Assembly (NCBI RefSeq): GCF_020037125.1 | Contig: NZ_JAIQDG010000047.1 | Span: 24,185-88,184 of the forward strand | Reading direction: 5' to 3' | Length of the DNA: 64,000 bases | Origin: Myxococcus sp. RHSTA-1-4 | GTDB lineage: Bacteria > Myxococcota > Myxococcia > Myxococcales > Myxococcaceae | Part shown: positions 53,726 through 63,813 of the stretch, piece after piece | How the letters are laid out: each line of letters starts with the position of its first letter | How positions within the stretch are numbered: the stretch's first letter is position 1 | Translations under genes and position numbers: made by a program | Notes under the pieces: model-generated | What the model was told of the DNA's origin: nothing | The model's input: only the letters and a program-made list of their open reading frames with translations | Database searches by the model: none

Positions 53726-55090
53726 TCAGCCCTGGCTCACCACCATCCCCGGCGTGTCCAGCGGCAGCTTCAACCTCGCACGGCACCCGCGCCCCTCCGG
53801 CCGGTTCTCCAGCCGCAGCCCTCCACCGTGCGCCTCCGCAATCTGCCGGCTGAGCGCCAGCCCGATGCCGCTGCCCTGCGGCTTGGTCGTGAAGAAGGGC
53901 ACGAAGAGGTTGCCCGTGTCCGCCAGCCCCGGGCCCTCGTCCTCCACCCAGACCTCCACCCCCCCCGGTGACAGCACCGCCCAGGACACCCAGACCTCGC
54001 CCCCGTCCGGTGAAGCCTGCACCGCGTCCACCGCGTTCCTCACCAGGTTGATGAGCAGTTGCTCCAGCTGGTCCGCGTCGCCACGCACCACCAGCGCCGG
54101 CCCCGCGCGCACGCCCACCGGCCTGCGCTTCTCCAGCGCCGCCACCCGCCGCACCCAGCCGTCCACCTCCACGTCCGCCAGCACCGGAGGCGGCAGCCTC
54201 GCCAGCCTCGCGTACGCGGACATGAAGCGCGCCAACGCCTCCGAGCGCCGGGCGATGATGCCCAGCCCGCTCCTCGCGTCCTCCTCCCAGTCCGCCGGAC
54301 GCGGCTGCTGCCCCAGCATGTCCTTCAGCGCTTCCGCGATGGAGCCAATCGGCGCCAGCGAGTTGTTGATTTCATGGCTCAGCACCCGCACCAGCCGGCG
54401 CCACGCCTCGCGCTCCTGCTCGCGCAGCGCCAGCCGCAGGTCCGCCAGCACCACCAGCTGGTGCGGCAGCCCGCCCTCCCGGAACGTGCCGCGCCGCAAC
54501 TCGTACGGGCCGCCCTCCTCCGCGAAGGTGCGTGTCAGCCGCCTCGGCGCCGGGCCCTCCAGCAGCTCCGCCAGACCCAGCGCGCCCGCGCCCTTCCCCA
54601 CCAGCTGCGAGCGAGACTGCCCCAGCAGCCGCTCGCCCGCGCGATTGACGAGCTTCAGCGTGCCCTCCCCGTCGAAGGCCAGCACGCCGACGTCGATTTC
54701 CTCCATCACCTGCTCCAGGAGCGCGCCCGCCTCCAGCGCTCCCAGCCGCTGCTCTCGCAGCGTGTCACCCAGCGCGTTGACCTCCAGCAGCACCTCGCCC
54801 AGCGCGTCACCCGCGCGCGCGCCGCGCCCCCGCACGGAGTAGTCCCCCTCGCGCAGGCCCGCCAGCAGGTTGGCCACCGCGTGCAACGGCCGCATCACCC
54901 GCTCGCGCACCAGCAGCCCCACGCCCAGGAACATGCCCACCACCAGCGTGGTCAGCGTCCACTGGACCTTGGGAGAGAAGTCCCCCGTCCACACCAGCAC
55001 GAGCGACGCCACGGAGCCCGGCAGGCCCGCCAGCCACGCGAGCCCGAGCACCTGCAGCTCATGCCGGGGCGGCCCGCGCTTCCCGCTCAC
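53726..55090 (-). CDS. sensor histidine kinase (NtrB-like)
   Basis: This 454-residue kinase has two membrane segments at about residues 13-60 with almost no periplasmic loop, a HAMP-like linker, a PAS domain at about 125-225, and the phosphoacceptor His239 in VLSHEINNSLAPI. ATP-binding motifs follow: LINLVRNAVDAV, DEGPGLAD and GSGIGLALSRQ. It would phosphorylate the response regulator encoded just upstream, whose stop overlaps its start by four bases. It is the last gene of the efflux operon. The short loop suggests sensing within the membrane or of the transporter itself. Confidence 0.9.
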   Translation of the reverse strand: MSGKRGPPRHELQVLGLAWLAGLPGSVASLVLVWTGDFSPKVQWTLTTLVVGMFLGVGLLVRERVMRPLHAVANLLAGLREGDYSVRGRGARAGDALGEVLLEVNALGDTLREQRLGALEAGALLEQVMEEIDVGVLAFDGEGTLKLVNRAGERLLGQSRSQLVGKGAGALGLAELLEGPAPRRLTRTFAEEGGPYELRRGTFREGGLPHQLVVLADLRLALREQEREAWRRLVRVLSHEINNSLAPIGSIAEALKDMLGQQPRPADWEEDARSGLGIIARRSEALARFMSAYARLARLPPPVLADVEVDGWVRRVAALEKRRPVGVRAGPALVVRGDADQLEQLLINLVRNAVDAVQASPDGGEVWVSWAVLSPGGVEVWVEDEGPGLADTGNLFVPFFTTKPQGSGIGLALSRQIAEAHGGGLRLENRPEGRGCRARLKLPLDTPGMVVSQG

Positions 55091-56529
55091 CGCGCTCCCT
55101 TGATGCCGTAGTACTGAAGCCGCCGGTACAGCGCGCTGCGCGACAGGCCCAGTCCCTTGGCCGCCTCGCTCACGTTGCCCTCGTGCCGCGCGAGCGCCCG
55201 CTCAATCAGGTAGCGCTCCACCTCCTCCAGCGTCATCTCCTCCAGCCGGGACGGGCCCTCGCGCCCCGCCCGCTTCAGCAGCAGGTCCTCCGCCGTCACC
55301 TCGTCCCCCGCCGCCATCAGCAGCGCGCGCTCCACCGCGTGCTCCAATTCGCGCACGTTGCCCGGCCACGGGTACGCCAGCAGCGCCTCCAGCGCGCTCG
55401 GGGACAGCCGCATCGCGGGCCGCCCGTAGCGCCGGCCGTGCTCCGCCAGGAAGTGCGCCGCCAGCAGGGGAATGTCCTCGCGCCGCTCGCGCAGCGCCGG
55501 CAACTGCAGCTCCACCGTGTTGAGGCGGTACAGCAAGTCCTCGCGGAAGCGCCCCTCCGCCACCGCCTTCGCCAGGTCCACGTTGGTGGCGCTCACCACC
55601 CGCACGTCCACCCGCCGCGTCTTCGACGAGCCCACCGGGTGCAGCTCGCCCGTCTGCAACACACGCAGCAGCTTGGCCTGCTGCGACAGCGGCATGTTGC
55701 CAATCTCGTCCAGGAAGAGCGTGCCGCCGTCCGCCAGCTCGAAGCAGCCGATGCGGTCCGTCTTCGCGTCCGTGAAGGCGCCCTTCACGTGGCCGAACAG
55801 CTCGCTCTCGAAGACGCCCTCGGACAGGCCGCCCGAGTTCACCGCCACGAAGGGCCGGTCCGCCCGCGTCGAGGACGCGTGGAGCAGCCGCGCCACCACT
55901 TCCTTGCCCGTGCCGTGCTCGCCCGTCACCAGCACGTTGGCCCCGGACGGCGCCACGCGCTCGAGGAGGCGGCGGATGGGCTGCATGGCCCGGGACTCGG
56001 ACACCATGGTGGGCAGCCCGCCCTGCCCGCGCCGCAGGTGCTGGTTCTCCTCCTCCAGCCGCCGGCTGCGCTTCAGCGCCCGGCCCAATTCGAGCTGCGT
56101 GCGCAGCGTGGCCAGCAGGCGCGTGTTGTCCCACGGCTTCTGCACGTAGTCGCGCGCGCCGCCGCGCATGGCCTCCACCGCGCCCTCCACGCTGCCCCAC
56201 GCCGTCATCACCACCACCGGCAGCGACGCATCCTGCGCGCGGATGCGGCCGAGCAGGTCCAGGCCCTCCTTCCCGGACGTGGTGTCGCGCGCGTAGTTGA
56301 GGTCCATGAGGACGAGGTCCACGTCCTCCGACTCCAGCGTGGCCAGCGCGCCGGCGGGCGACTGCGCGGTGACGACGGCGTACCCGTCACGCTTCAGCAG
56401 GAGCCGCAGCGCCTCCAGCACGTCCGCCTGGTCATCGGCGACGAGGATGCGGGCGGGCCGCGCGGCGGGCGCCGGGGCGGGAGTGGAGGGATTCGGGACG
56501 GTGGGAAGAGGCTCGGACACGGAGAACAC
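55087..56529 (-). CDS. NtrC-family sigma-54-dependent response regulator
   Basis: This 480-residue protein has a receiver domain with the phosphoacceptor Asp76 (LVLMDLNYAR) and Lys in VQKPW. A central AAA+ domain has Walker A GEHGTGKE and the sigma-54 loop GAFTDA, and a Fis-type helix-turn-helix ends the protein (NVSEAAKGLGLSRSALYRRL). It activates transcription by sigma-54 RNA polymerase. The loop has Asp in place of the second Gly of GAFTGA, a natural variant. The partner kinase gene overlaps it, and a sigma-54-like promoter lies in front of the first operon gene, so autoregulation of the transporter is likely. Confidence 0.92.
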   Translation of the reverse strand: MFSVSEPLPTVPNPSTPAPAPAARPARILVADDQADVLEALRLLLKRDGYAVVTAQSPAGALATLESEDVDLVLMDLNYARDTTSGKEGLDLLGRIRAQDASLPVVVMTAWGSVEGAVEAMRGGARDYVQKPWDNTRLLATLRTQLELGRALKRSRRLEEENQHLRRGQGGLPTMVSESRAMQPIRRLLERVAPSGANVLVTGEHGTGKEVVARLLHASSTRADRPFVAVNSGGLSEGVFESELFGHVKGAFTDAKTDRIGCFELADGGTLFLDEIGNMPLSQQAKLLRVLQTGELHPVGSSKTRRVDVRVVSATNVDLAKAVAEGRFREDLLYRLNTVELQLPALRERREDIPLLAAHFLAEHGRRYGRPAMRLSPSALEALLAYPWPGNVRELEHAVERALLMAAGDEVTAEDLLLKRAGREGPSRLEEMTLEEVERYLIERALARHEGNVSEAAKGLGLSRSALYRRLQYYGIKGAR

Positions 56530-56562
56530 CCGGGAGAAGAATGCGCCAGAAAAAGCGCGGCG

Positions 56563-58965
56563 TCAGCCGCGACGAAGAACGGAGGCCGGGTCCACACTGG
56601 CCGCCCTGCGAGCCGGCAGCCAGCTCGCCAGCCAGGCGGTGCCCAGCAGCAGCAGGGCCACGGCGGAGAGGACGGAAACGTCCAGCGAGCCCACCCCGTA
56701 CAGCAGGCCCTCCATGACCCGGTGGGCCGCCAGCGCTCCGGTGAGCCCCAGCCCCAGGCCCACCCCGACACGCCGCAGTGCCTGACCCACCACCAGCTTC
56801 AGCACGTCCGCCCGCCGGGCGCCCAGCGCCATGCGCACACCCATCTCGTGCGAGCGCTGCGCCACCGCGTAGGACATGACGCCGTAGATGCCGACCGCCG
56901 CCAGCACCAGCGCCAGCACCCCGAAGGCGCCCAGCAGCACCGTGCGGAAGCGGGGCCGGCCCAGGTCCGTCTCCAGCCGGGCTTCCAGCGTGGTGGGCTG
57001 CGCGAGCGCCACCGTCGAGTCCACCGCGCGCAACTCCTCGCGCACCACGGCCTCCAGCGCCAGGGGCGACAGGCCCGGCGCGGCCCGCACCGCGAGCTGC
57101 GCGCCCGCGGCGGGCTCCTGGTCCATGGGCAGGTACACCGTGGGCTCCTGCCCCGCCTCGATGCCGTCGTACGGCACGTCCCCCACCACGCCCACCACCG
57201 TCATCCACAGCGGGTTGCCCTGCGCGTCGTCACCGCCGAACGTCACCCGGCGGCCCACCGGGTCCTGGCCCGGGAAGACCTCGCGGGCGAAGTGCTCGCT
57301 CACCACCATCACCCGGGGCGCCTCCGCCCTGTCCGCCTCCGCCAGCCGGCGGCCCGCGCGCAGCGGCACGCGCAGCGCCTCCAGGAAGCCGGGCGTGGAG
57401 ACGTTGACGAGCGCGGTGGGCCGGTTGGGCACGTCCGCCGTCCCCTCCACCCAGTAGCCCGAGCGGCGGATGCTCCCGCCCGCGGGCAGGCTCCCCCCCA
57501 CGCCCGCGGCGGCCACCTCCGGGCGCGCGGCGAGCCGGGCCATCAGGTTCCGGTGGAAGGCCGCCATGCGCTCCGGCTCGCGGTAGCCTTCCTGCGGCAG
57601 GGACAGCCACGCGACGAAGACGCCCTCGGGGTCCACGCCCGGGTCCACCTGCTGCAGGCGCCAGAAGCTCTTGAGCATCAGCCCCGCGCCGGTGACGAGC
57701 ACCAGCGCCAGCGCCACCTCCGCCACCACCAGCGCCGCGTGCGTGCGGCCCCGCGAGGCCTCCGTGGCGCCACGGCCCAGCACCAGCCCCGGAGACAGCT
57801 GGCTGCGCTGCACCGCGGGCGCCAGCCCCACGCCCACGCCCGTCAGCAGCGTCACCGCCAGCGCGAAGAGGAGCACCCGCCCCTGCACCGCCACGTCGCC
57901 CCCGCGCGGCAGGGCACTGGCGCCCAGGGCCAGCAACAAATCGGTGCCCCACAGGGCCAGCAGCACGCCGCCCACTCCGCCCAGCAGCGCCAGGACCAGG
58001 CTCTCCGTGAGGAGCTGCCGCACCAGCCGGCCGCGCCCCGCGCCGAGCGCCACGCGGATGCCCAGCTCGCGCTGCCGCGACGCCGCCCGCGCGAGCTGGA
58101 GGTGCGCCACGTTGGCCGCCGCCAGCAGCAGCACCAGCGCCACCGCCCCCAGCAGCACCCACAGCACCAGGCTCACGTCCCGGGTGAGCATGTCGCGGTA
58201 GCCCAGGAGCCCGAACTGCTGGCTGGAGTCCTCCTGAATCAGCGGCGGGGCCAGCGACGCCAGCTCCTGCCTCGCGGACTCCAGCGTGGCGCCGGGCGCC
58301 AGCCGCCCCACCACCGTGAAGGAGCGGAAGCCCCGCTGCGTGCGCGCCTCCGACGTCGCCGCCCCGGGCTGGCTGTCGTAGGGCAGCCACAGGTCCACCG
58401 TCGGATGGGGCACCTGGAAGGACGGGGGCATCACCCCCACCACCGTGTACGGCTGCCCGCCCAGCGTCAGCGTGCGGCCGAGCACGTCCGCCCCACCGCC
58501 CAGCGCCTGCCACTGCCGGTGGGAGAGCACCACCAGCGAGGCCTCCCGCTCCTCGGGCGTGAAGGTCCGGCCGAGCGCCGGCTTCACCCCGAAGGCCCCG
58601 AAGAAGTCACCCGCCACCGTCACCCCGCGAAGCTGCCGGGTGTCCCCGTCGCCCGTGAGGTTGAAGCGGCTGCCGGCGAACGCGGTCAGCGAGCACACCT
58701 GGGTGAACTGGCGCGCCAGGTCCTCGTACGTCATCAGGCTGTAGTTCGGAGCGGCACGCTGCGTCCGCTCCGAGCCGAGCACCACCACCCGCTCCGGCTC
58801 CGGGAAGGGCAGCGGCCGCAGCAGCACCGCGTCCACCACGCTGAAGAGCGCTGTCGTCGCGCCGATGCCCAGCGACAACACCAGCACCGCCGCCACCGTG
58901 AACACGGGCGTCTGGCGCATCGTCCTCAGCGTGTACCGCAGGTCCATCCTCAAGTCGCTCAACAT
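56563..58965 (-). CDS. FtsX-type ABC permease, large two-module form
   Basis: This 800-residue inner-membrane protein opens MDLRYTLRTMRQTPVFTVAA, the start of the long MacB-like permease family with two FtsX modules. A periplasmic domain is followed by membrane segments near residues 265-410, a second periplasmic domain, and three closing helices, ending RRAASVDPASVLRRG. It would work with the ATPase encoded just upstream in the operon to export a peptide, lipid or drug. ATG 58965 follows GGGAGGG. The gap to the response regulator is 33 bp. Confidence 0.88.
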   Translation of the reverse strand: MLSDLRMDLRYTLRTMRQTPVFTVAAVLVLSLGIGATTALFSVVDAVLLRPLPFPEPERVVVLGSERTQRAAPNYSLMTYEDLARQFTQVCSLTAFAGSRFNLTGDGDTRQLRGVTVAGDFFGAFGVKPALGRTFTPEEREASLVVLSHRQWQALGGGADVLGRTLTLGGQPYTVVGVMPPSFQVPHPTVDLWLPYDSQPGAATSEARTQRGFRSFTVVGRLAPGATLESARQELASLAPPLIQEDSSQQFGLLGYRDMLTRDVSLVLWVLLGAVALVLLLAAANVAHLQLARAASRQRELGIRVALGAGRGRLVRQLLTESLVLALLGGVGGVLLALWGTDLLLALGASALPRGGDVAVQGRVLLFALAVTLLTGVGVGLAPAVQRSQLSPGLVLGRGATEASRGRTHAALVVAEVALALVLVTGAGLMLKSFWRLQQVDPGVDPEGVFVAWLSLPQEGYREPERMAAFHRNLMARLAARPEVAAAGVGGSLPAGGSIRRSGYWVEGTADVPNRPTALVNVSTPGFLEALRVPLRAGRRLAEADRAEAPRVMVVSEHFAREVFPGQDPVGRRVTFGGDDAQGNPLWMTVVGVVGDVPYDGIEAGQEPTVYLPMDQEPAAGAQLAVRAAPGLSPLALEAVVREELRAVDSTVALAQPTTLEARLETDLGRPRFRTVLLGAFGVLALVLAAVGIYGVMSYAVAQRSHEMGVRMALGARRADVLKLVVGQALRRVGVGLGLGLTGALAAHRVMEGLLYGVGSLDVSVLSAVALLLLGTAWLASWLPARRAASVDPASVLRRG

Positions 58966-59003
58966 GACGGGGCCCTCCCGGCTCCGAAGCTCCGGCGCTT
59001 CGC

Positions 59004-59681
59004 TCAGGACTTCTGAATCCAGCCGTCCGCGAGCTGGATGACGCGGTGGCCGTACGCGGCGTTGGCCTCGGAGTGCGTCACCTGGATGAGGGTGGTGCCG
59101 TCCCGGTTGAGGCCCTGGAAGACCTCCATGATGTGCTTCGCCTGCGCGGAGTGGAGGTTGCCGGTGGGCTCGTCCGCCAGCAGCACCTTGGGGTTGGCGA
59201 TGAGCGCGCGGGCGATGCCCACGAGCTGCTGCTGCCCGCCGGAGAGCTGCGAGGGGAACAGGTCCTTCTTCCCCACAAGCTGGAAGCGGTCCAGCATGTC
59301 GCCCACCAGCGCGTCGCGCTCGGAGCGCTTGAGGTTGCGGTAGGACAGCGGCACCTCCAGGTTCTCCGCCACCGTGAGGTTGTCCAGCAGGTGGTACTGC
59401 TGGAAGACGAAGCCGATGGTGCGCCGCGACAGCTCCGCGCGCTCCTTCGGCTTCATCGCATGCACCGCCTGGCCGTCCAGGGCGTACTCGCCCGTCCACT
59501 CCGCGTCGAGCATCCCGAGGATGGACAGCAGCGTGGACTTGCCCGCGCCGGAGGGGCCCATCAGCGTGACGAACTCACCGGGCTGGATGTCCAGGTCGAT
59601 GCGGCGCAGCACCCAGGTGCGGCCGCCCGCGTACGGGTAGGACTTCTCGACGTTGCGCAGGGAGATGAGGGGTGAGGACAT
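59004..59681 (-). CDS. ABC transporter ATPase, MacB/LolD type
   Basis: This 225-residue ATPase has Walker A GPSGAGKST, Q-loop FVFQQYHLLD, signature LSGGQQQ, Walker B VLLADEP and switch His in QVTHSE. It powers the FtsX-type permease encoded 38 bp downstream. The signature is followed by LVGIARAL rather than the usual RVAIARAL. Upstream lies a permease relic, so the ATPase may once have served a different partner. Confidence 0.9.
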   Translation of the reverse strand: MSSPLISLRNVEKSYPYAGGRTWVLRRIDLDIQPGEFVTLMGPSGAGKSTLLSILGMLDAEWTGEYALDGQAVHAMKPKERAELSRRTIGFVFQQYHLLDNLTVAENLEVPLSYRNLKRSERDALVGDMLDRFQLVGKKDLFPSQLSGGQQQLVGIARALIANPKVLLADEPTGNLHSAQAKHIMEVFQGLNRDGTTLIQVTHSEANAAYGHRVIQLADGWIQKS

Positions 59682-59696
59682 GACTCTCTCGGGCGC

Positions 59697-59817
59697 CTAC
59701 CCGGCGCGCAGGGCGATGATGGGGTCCACACGCGTGGCACGGCGCGCGGGCAGCCACGTGGCCAGGAGCGCCACGCCCGCCAGCAGCACGAGGCCACCGC
59801 GCCCAGCAGCAGCCACG
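59697..59817 (-). pseudogene. C-terminal relic of a second ABC permease
   Basis: Between the two ATPase genes one frame reads LLAGVALLATWLPARRATRV and then DPIIALRAG before a TAG at 59697-59699. This is the typical end of FtsX-type permeases, as at the end of the gene at 56563. It begins directly after the stop of the upstream ATPase gene, without a start codon. Almost the whole permease gene has been deleted, and only about 40 codons remain. Confidence 0.7.
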
Positions 59818-59818
59818 A

Positions 59819-60558
<740 letters not shown>

Positions 60559-60562
<4 letters not shown>

Positions 60563-61803
60563 CGCAGCCTCACCCGCTCGACCGCGTCCCACGCGGCCAT
60601 GTCCGAGAGAACCACCTGGTCGCCTTCCTGGAGGCCCTGCACGACCTCCACGGCATTCACCGAGCCCCGGCCGAGCTGCACCGGCACCCGAATCGCTTCG
60701 TCGCTCCCCGGCATCAGCCGGAAGAGGGCCATCGTCCCGTTGGGCTGCGCACCCGCGGGGCGCCCCACGGAGAGCACGTCCGCCAGCCGCTCCAGCTCCA
60801 CCGTCCCCTCCACCGTGAGGTCCGGCCGCGAGCCCCTGGGCAGCTCGGCCGGCAGCGACACCTCCACCCGCACCGTGCCCTGGCTCGCCGCCGGCGCCAC
60901 CCGCGCCACCGTGCCCTCCACCACCCCGTTGCGCGTGTCCACCAGCGCCTTCAGGCCGGGCTGGATGTCGCGCGCCTGCGTCTCGGCGATGCGCAGCTCC
61001 GCCTTCAGCCGCTCGGGCTTCACCACCTTCGCCAGGAGCACGCCCGGCGTCACCCACTGTCCCAGCTCCAGCGGCAGCTCCTGCAGCACCCCGTCCTCCC
61101 CGGCGCGCACCTTCATCGACTCCACCTGCGTACGGCGGAACTGGGCGACCGCTTTCAGCCGCTCCACCTGGCCCTGCTGCGCGGCGAGCTGGTCCTTCAT
61201 GTTGGTGGCCACGACGTTGAGCTTCTTGCGCTCCAGCTCCAGGCGGCGGGACAGCTCACCGGCCTTCTCGCTGATCTGCCGCGCCTCCAGGTCTCCGATG
61301 AGCTCCTTCTCGCGGAGCACGCTGTTGGCCGTGGCGCGGCGGCTGGCGTCGGCGGACTCGGCGGTGAGGGACGCCACGGCGGCCTCCTGCGCCAGCCGCT
61401 GCGTCTCCAGCTCCGTGCGCATCCGGATGAGCTCCGCCTGGGCGCTGGCGAGCTGGCGCTCCGCCTCCAGGGCCTGGAGCTGCACGTCCGGGTTGGCCAG
61501 CTCCATGAGGAGCGTGTCCGCCGTCACGGTGGCACCGGGCCGCACGTGGATGCGCTCCACGCGGCCGGCCGTGTCGGCCGTCAGCCAGCGGATGTACTCG
61601 GGCACCAGCGTGCCCGCGCCCTTCACCTGCCGCACCATGGGGCCGCGCTTCACCGTGTCCAGCCAGACCGACGCACGCTCCACCGAGGGCGCCGCCGGCT
61701 TCAGCCGGGACAGGCCCACCGTCACGAGGATGAGCGCGCAGGCGCCGCCGATGGCGAGGACCCAGGGCTTGCGGGTCTTCTTCTTGGCTTTGGGGATGTC
61801 CAC
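60559..61803 (-). CDS. HlyD/MacA-type membrane-fusion adaptor
   Basis: This 414-residue protein has a single N-terminal membrane helix (PWVLAIGGACALILVTVGL), a lipoyl-like half (AGRVERIHVRPGATVTADTL), a long coiled-coil hairpin at about residues 105-220, a second lipoyl half, a beta-barrel, and a C-terminal domain (QEGDQVVLSDM). It would link the inner-membrane ABC transporter to an outer-membrane channel, which is not encoded in the window. GTG 61803 was chosen behind TTGGAGAGCCC; upstream codons are open but unlike the family. First gene of the operon. Confidence 0.88.
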
Positions 61804-61815
61804 GGGCTCTCCAAG

Positions 61816-61832
61816 AGCGAGGCTCGTGCCAA
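61816..61832 (-). promoter_or_regulatory. candidate sigma-54 promoter for the efflux operon
   Basis: On the minus strand TTGGCACGAGCCTCGCT matches the sigma-54 consensus YTGGCACGRNNNTTGCW at all fixed positions but one (C for T in the -12 box). It lies upstream of the adaptor gene of an operon that encodes a sigma-54 activator. The predicted transcription start would fall only a few bases before GTG 61803, leaving no room for the ribosome site, so either translation is leaderless or the match is fortuitous. Confidence 0.5.
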
Positions 61833-62027
61833 TGGCATTTCGGGGTGTAAATCCCTGGATTTGCTCGGGACTTGGGGGGCAGTCCCAGGTCCGGTGCCCG
61901 GTTGCGGAAAGTGGCGTCCCACAAGCGGACACCCGGTTTCGAGCGGATCCGCGCGCCTGTCACCCGGAGTGGAGGGCGGGCGGACGGGCGGCTCGCCTGC
62001 GTTGAGACTCAGGGACTCGGAGCCGGG

Positions 62028-62885
62028 GTGGCGTGGAAGCGAATCACCAGGTCCGCCTGTCCATCCGCGCGCGCCCGGATGGTCTGTCACTGCCTGGTGC
62101 TGGAGACGCGCCAGGGACTCGTCCTGGTCGACACCGGGCTCGGCATGCACGACATCCAGGACCCCAGCCGCCTGGAACGGCGGTTCATCAAACGCAGCGC
62201 GCCCTGGCTCGACCCGCATGAGACCGCGGTGGCCCAGGCCGAGCGGCTCGGCTTCAAGCACGAGGACGTGCGCCACATCATCCCCACGCACCTGGACCTC
62301 GACCATGCCGGTGGCCTGTCGGACTTCCCCACCGCCGAGGTGCACGTCTTCCGCGACGAGCACGAGGCGGCGATGCACCCCGTCAGGCGCGGAAAGAAGT
62401 TCGGCTACCGGCCCCGGCAGTGGGCGCATGGGCCCCGGTGGAAGCCCCATGCGTTGGACGGCGAGCGCTGGTTCGGCTTCGAGGCGGTGCGCCCGCTTCC
62501 CGGCCTCGGTGACGACGTGCTGCTCGTGCCGCTCGTGGGCCACTCGGAAGGGCACTGCGGAGTCGCCGTGAAGACCAATGGCGGGTGGCTGCGCCACGCG
62601 GGAGAGGCGTACTTCAACCACCGGGGGCTGGACCCGGTGGTGCCGCGCAGTCCGCTCGGACTGGCACTCTTCCAGCGGCTCCGCTCGGTGGACAACGCGG
62701 CGCGCCTCGCCAACCAGGCACGCCTGCGCGAGCTCGTTCGCAATCACCCGCGCGAGGTGCACGTGTTCTCCGCGCACTGCGTCACCGAGTTCCAGCGCCA
62801 CGCGGCGAGTTCCCTGCCCGTGGCCAGTGCTCTCATTCAGGGTGCGGCTGAGTCCTGCCGCGGAGCCATCCCGGCCACACGGTAG
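62028..62885 (+). CDS. MBL-fold metallo-hydrolase
   Basis: This 285-residue protein has the metal-binding motif THLDLDHAGG (HxHxDH form with the first His in PTHLD), then GHSEGH and a final SAHC His. It is a metallo-beta-lactamase-fold hydrolase of the type that includes lactonases (VCHCLVLETRQGLVLVDTGLG is characteristic of that group). It may hydrolyse an ester or lactone. The N terminus before VCHC is about 15 residues shorter than expected, so the start is uncertain: GTG 62028 is the best candidate. It is divergent from the efflux operon. Confidence 0.75.
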   Translation: MAWKRITRSACPSARARMVCHCLVLETRQGLVLVDTGLGMHDIQDPSRLERRFIKRSAPWLDPHETAVAQAERLGFKHEDVRHIIPTHLDLDHAGGLSDFPTAEVHVFRDEHEAAMHPVRRGKKFGYRPRQWAHGPRWKPHALDGERWFGFEAVRPLPGLGDDVLLVPLVGHSEGHCGVAVKTNGGWLRHAGEAYFNHRGLDPVVPRSPLGLALFQRLRSVDNAARLANQARLRELVRNHPREVHVFSAHCVTEFQRHAASSLPVASALIQGAAESCRGAIPATR

Positions 62886-62956
62886 CAGGAACGGTACCCG
62901 GGCATGTTCTGAGTACCCGGAGCCTGAGGGCATGCGAAACCCCGGGCCCTATCTTC

Positions 62957-63745
62957 CGAGCCACGCCTCCCCTCCAGTCAGCCCCTCGGGCGCCATGCAC
63001 GGAATGGAGCGTCCGTTCCGCGTCGCCCGCGAGGCACTCACCACTCATGGGCCCCGCCGCTCCACCTTGTCAGCCCCCACCCGGGCCGCCATGCGTGGAA
63101 TGGAGCGTCCGTTCCGCGTCGCCCGCGAGGCACTCACCGCTCATCGCCCCGCCGCTCCACCTTGGCAGCCCCCCGCTCGAGTCACCATGCGGAATGGAGC
63201 ATCCATTCCGCATGCTCTGTCAGGCACTCCCCGCTCACAGGCCATCTGCCTCCCCGCCATGACAGCCCCCGCCCGAGCCGACCATGTCCGGAATGGAGCC
63301 TCCGTTCCGCGTGGCCTGTCTGGCAATCACCACGCATGGGCCCCGCCTCCCATGTCGGCTCCCCCGGGCAGCCATCGTGGAATGGAGCGTCCATTCCGCG
63401 TGGCCTGTCAGGCGCTCACCGCTCATCGGCCTTACCTCCCCGCCTCGTCAGCTCCGGCTGCCATGCGTGAAATGGAGCGTCCATTCCGCGTGACCGCGCA
63501 GCCCGCACCGGGCCTCGGCCCCACCTCCCCGTCCTGCCAACTCCCCCCTGGGCCGCCATGCGTGGAATGGAGCCTCCGTTCCGCGCGGCCCGCGCAGCCC
63601 TCACCACTTCATCAGCATTACCTCTCCCGCCTTGTCACCTGCCTTGGGCCGCCATGCGTGGAATGGAGCGTCCATTCCGCGTGACCCGCCAGGTTCTCGC
63701 CGATGGCGGGCCCCAGCCTCCCCGCCATGTCAGACCCCTGGGGTA
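62957..63745 (+). repeat. array of eight roughly 94-bp direct repeats, each with a 19-bp hairpin
   Basis: Eight units start with the palindromic core GGAATGGAGCGTCCATTCC or a variant, at 63001, 63097, 63191, 63290, 63379, 63469, 63564 and 63660. Spacings are 96, 94, 99, 89, 90, 95 and 96 bp. Arms GGAATGGA and TCCATTCC flank a three-base loop; in units with TCCGTTCC the pairing is kept by a U-G wobble. The remainder of each unit is also related (GCGTGGCC, CAGGCACTCACCGCTCAT, CCTCCCCGCC, GTCAGCCCCC, GGGCCGCCATGCGT) but diverges and varies in length. A partial unit precedes the first core. The spacing changes break reading frames, so the array is non-coding. Confidence 0.9.
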
Positions 63746-63768
63746 GACATCATGCTGCGGGAGGAGCA

Positions 63769-63783
63769 CTCCTTTCAGAGGAG
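63769..63783. promoter_or_regulatory. possible operator of the TetR-type gene
   Basis: CTCCT-TTCAG-AGGAG is an inverted repeat 31 bp before the start of the TetR-type gene, just after the repeat array. TetR regulators usually bind such palindromes near their own promoter. Confidence 0.35.
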
Positions 63784-63813
63784 CGTCGTCCCAGGGGAGG
63801 GAGGGGAAGGGGT

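Noticed and set aside
55183..59016. 1277-residue plus-strand frame opposite the response regulator and permease
   Set aside because: Histidine/arginine/glutamine-rich shadow spanning two well-supported genes on the other strand.
62578..63684. A 368-residue protein reading through the repeat array
   Set aside because: The frame overlaps the MBL hydrolase out of phase, and successive repeat units are read in different phases, so it is a by-product of low stop-codon density.
62957..63745. CRISPR array
   Set aside because: Repeats with hairpins at regular spacing look CRISPR-like, but the intervening 70-80 bp are related to each other, vary in length and are too long, and no cas gene is nearby.
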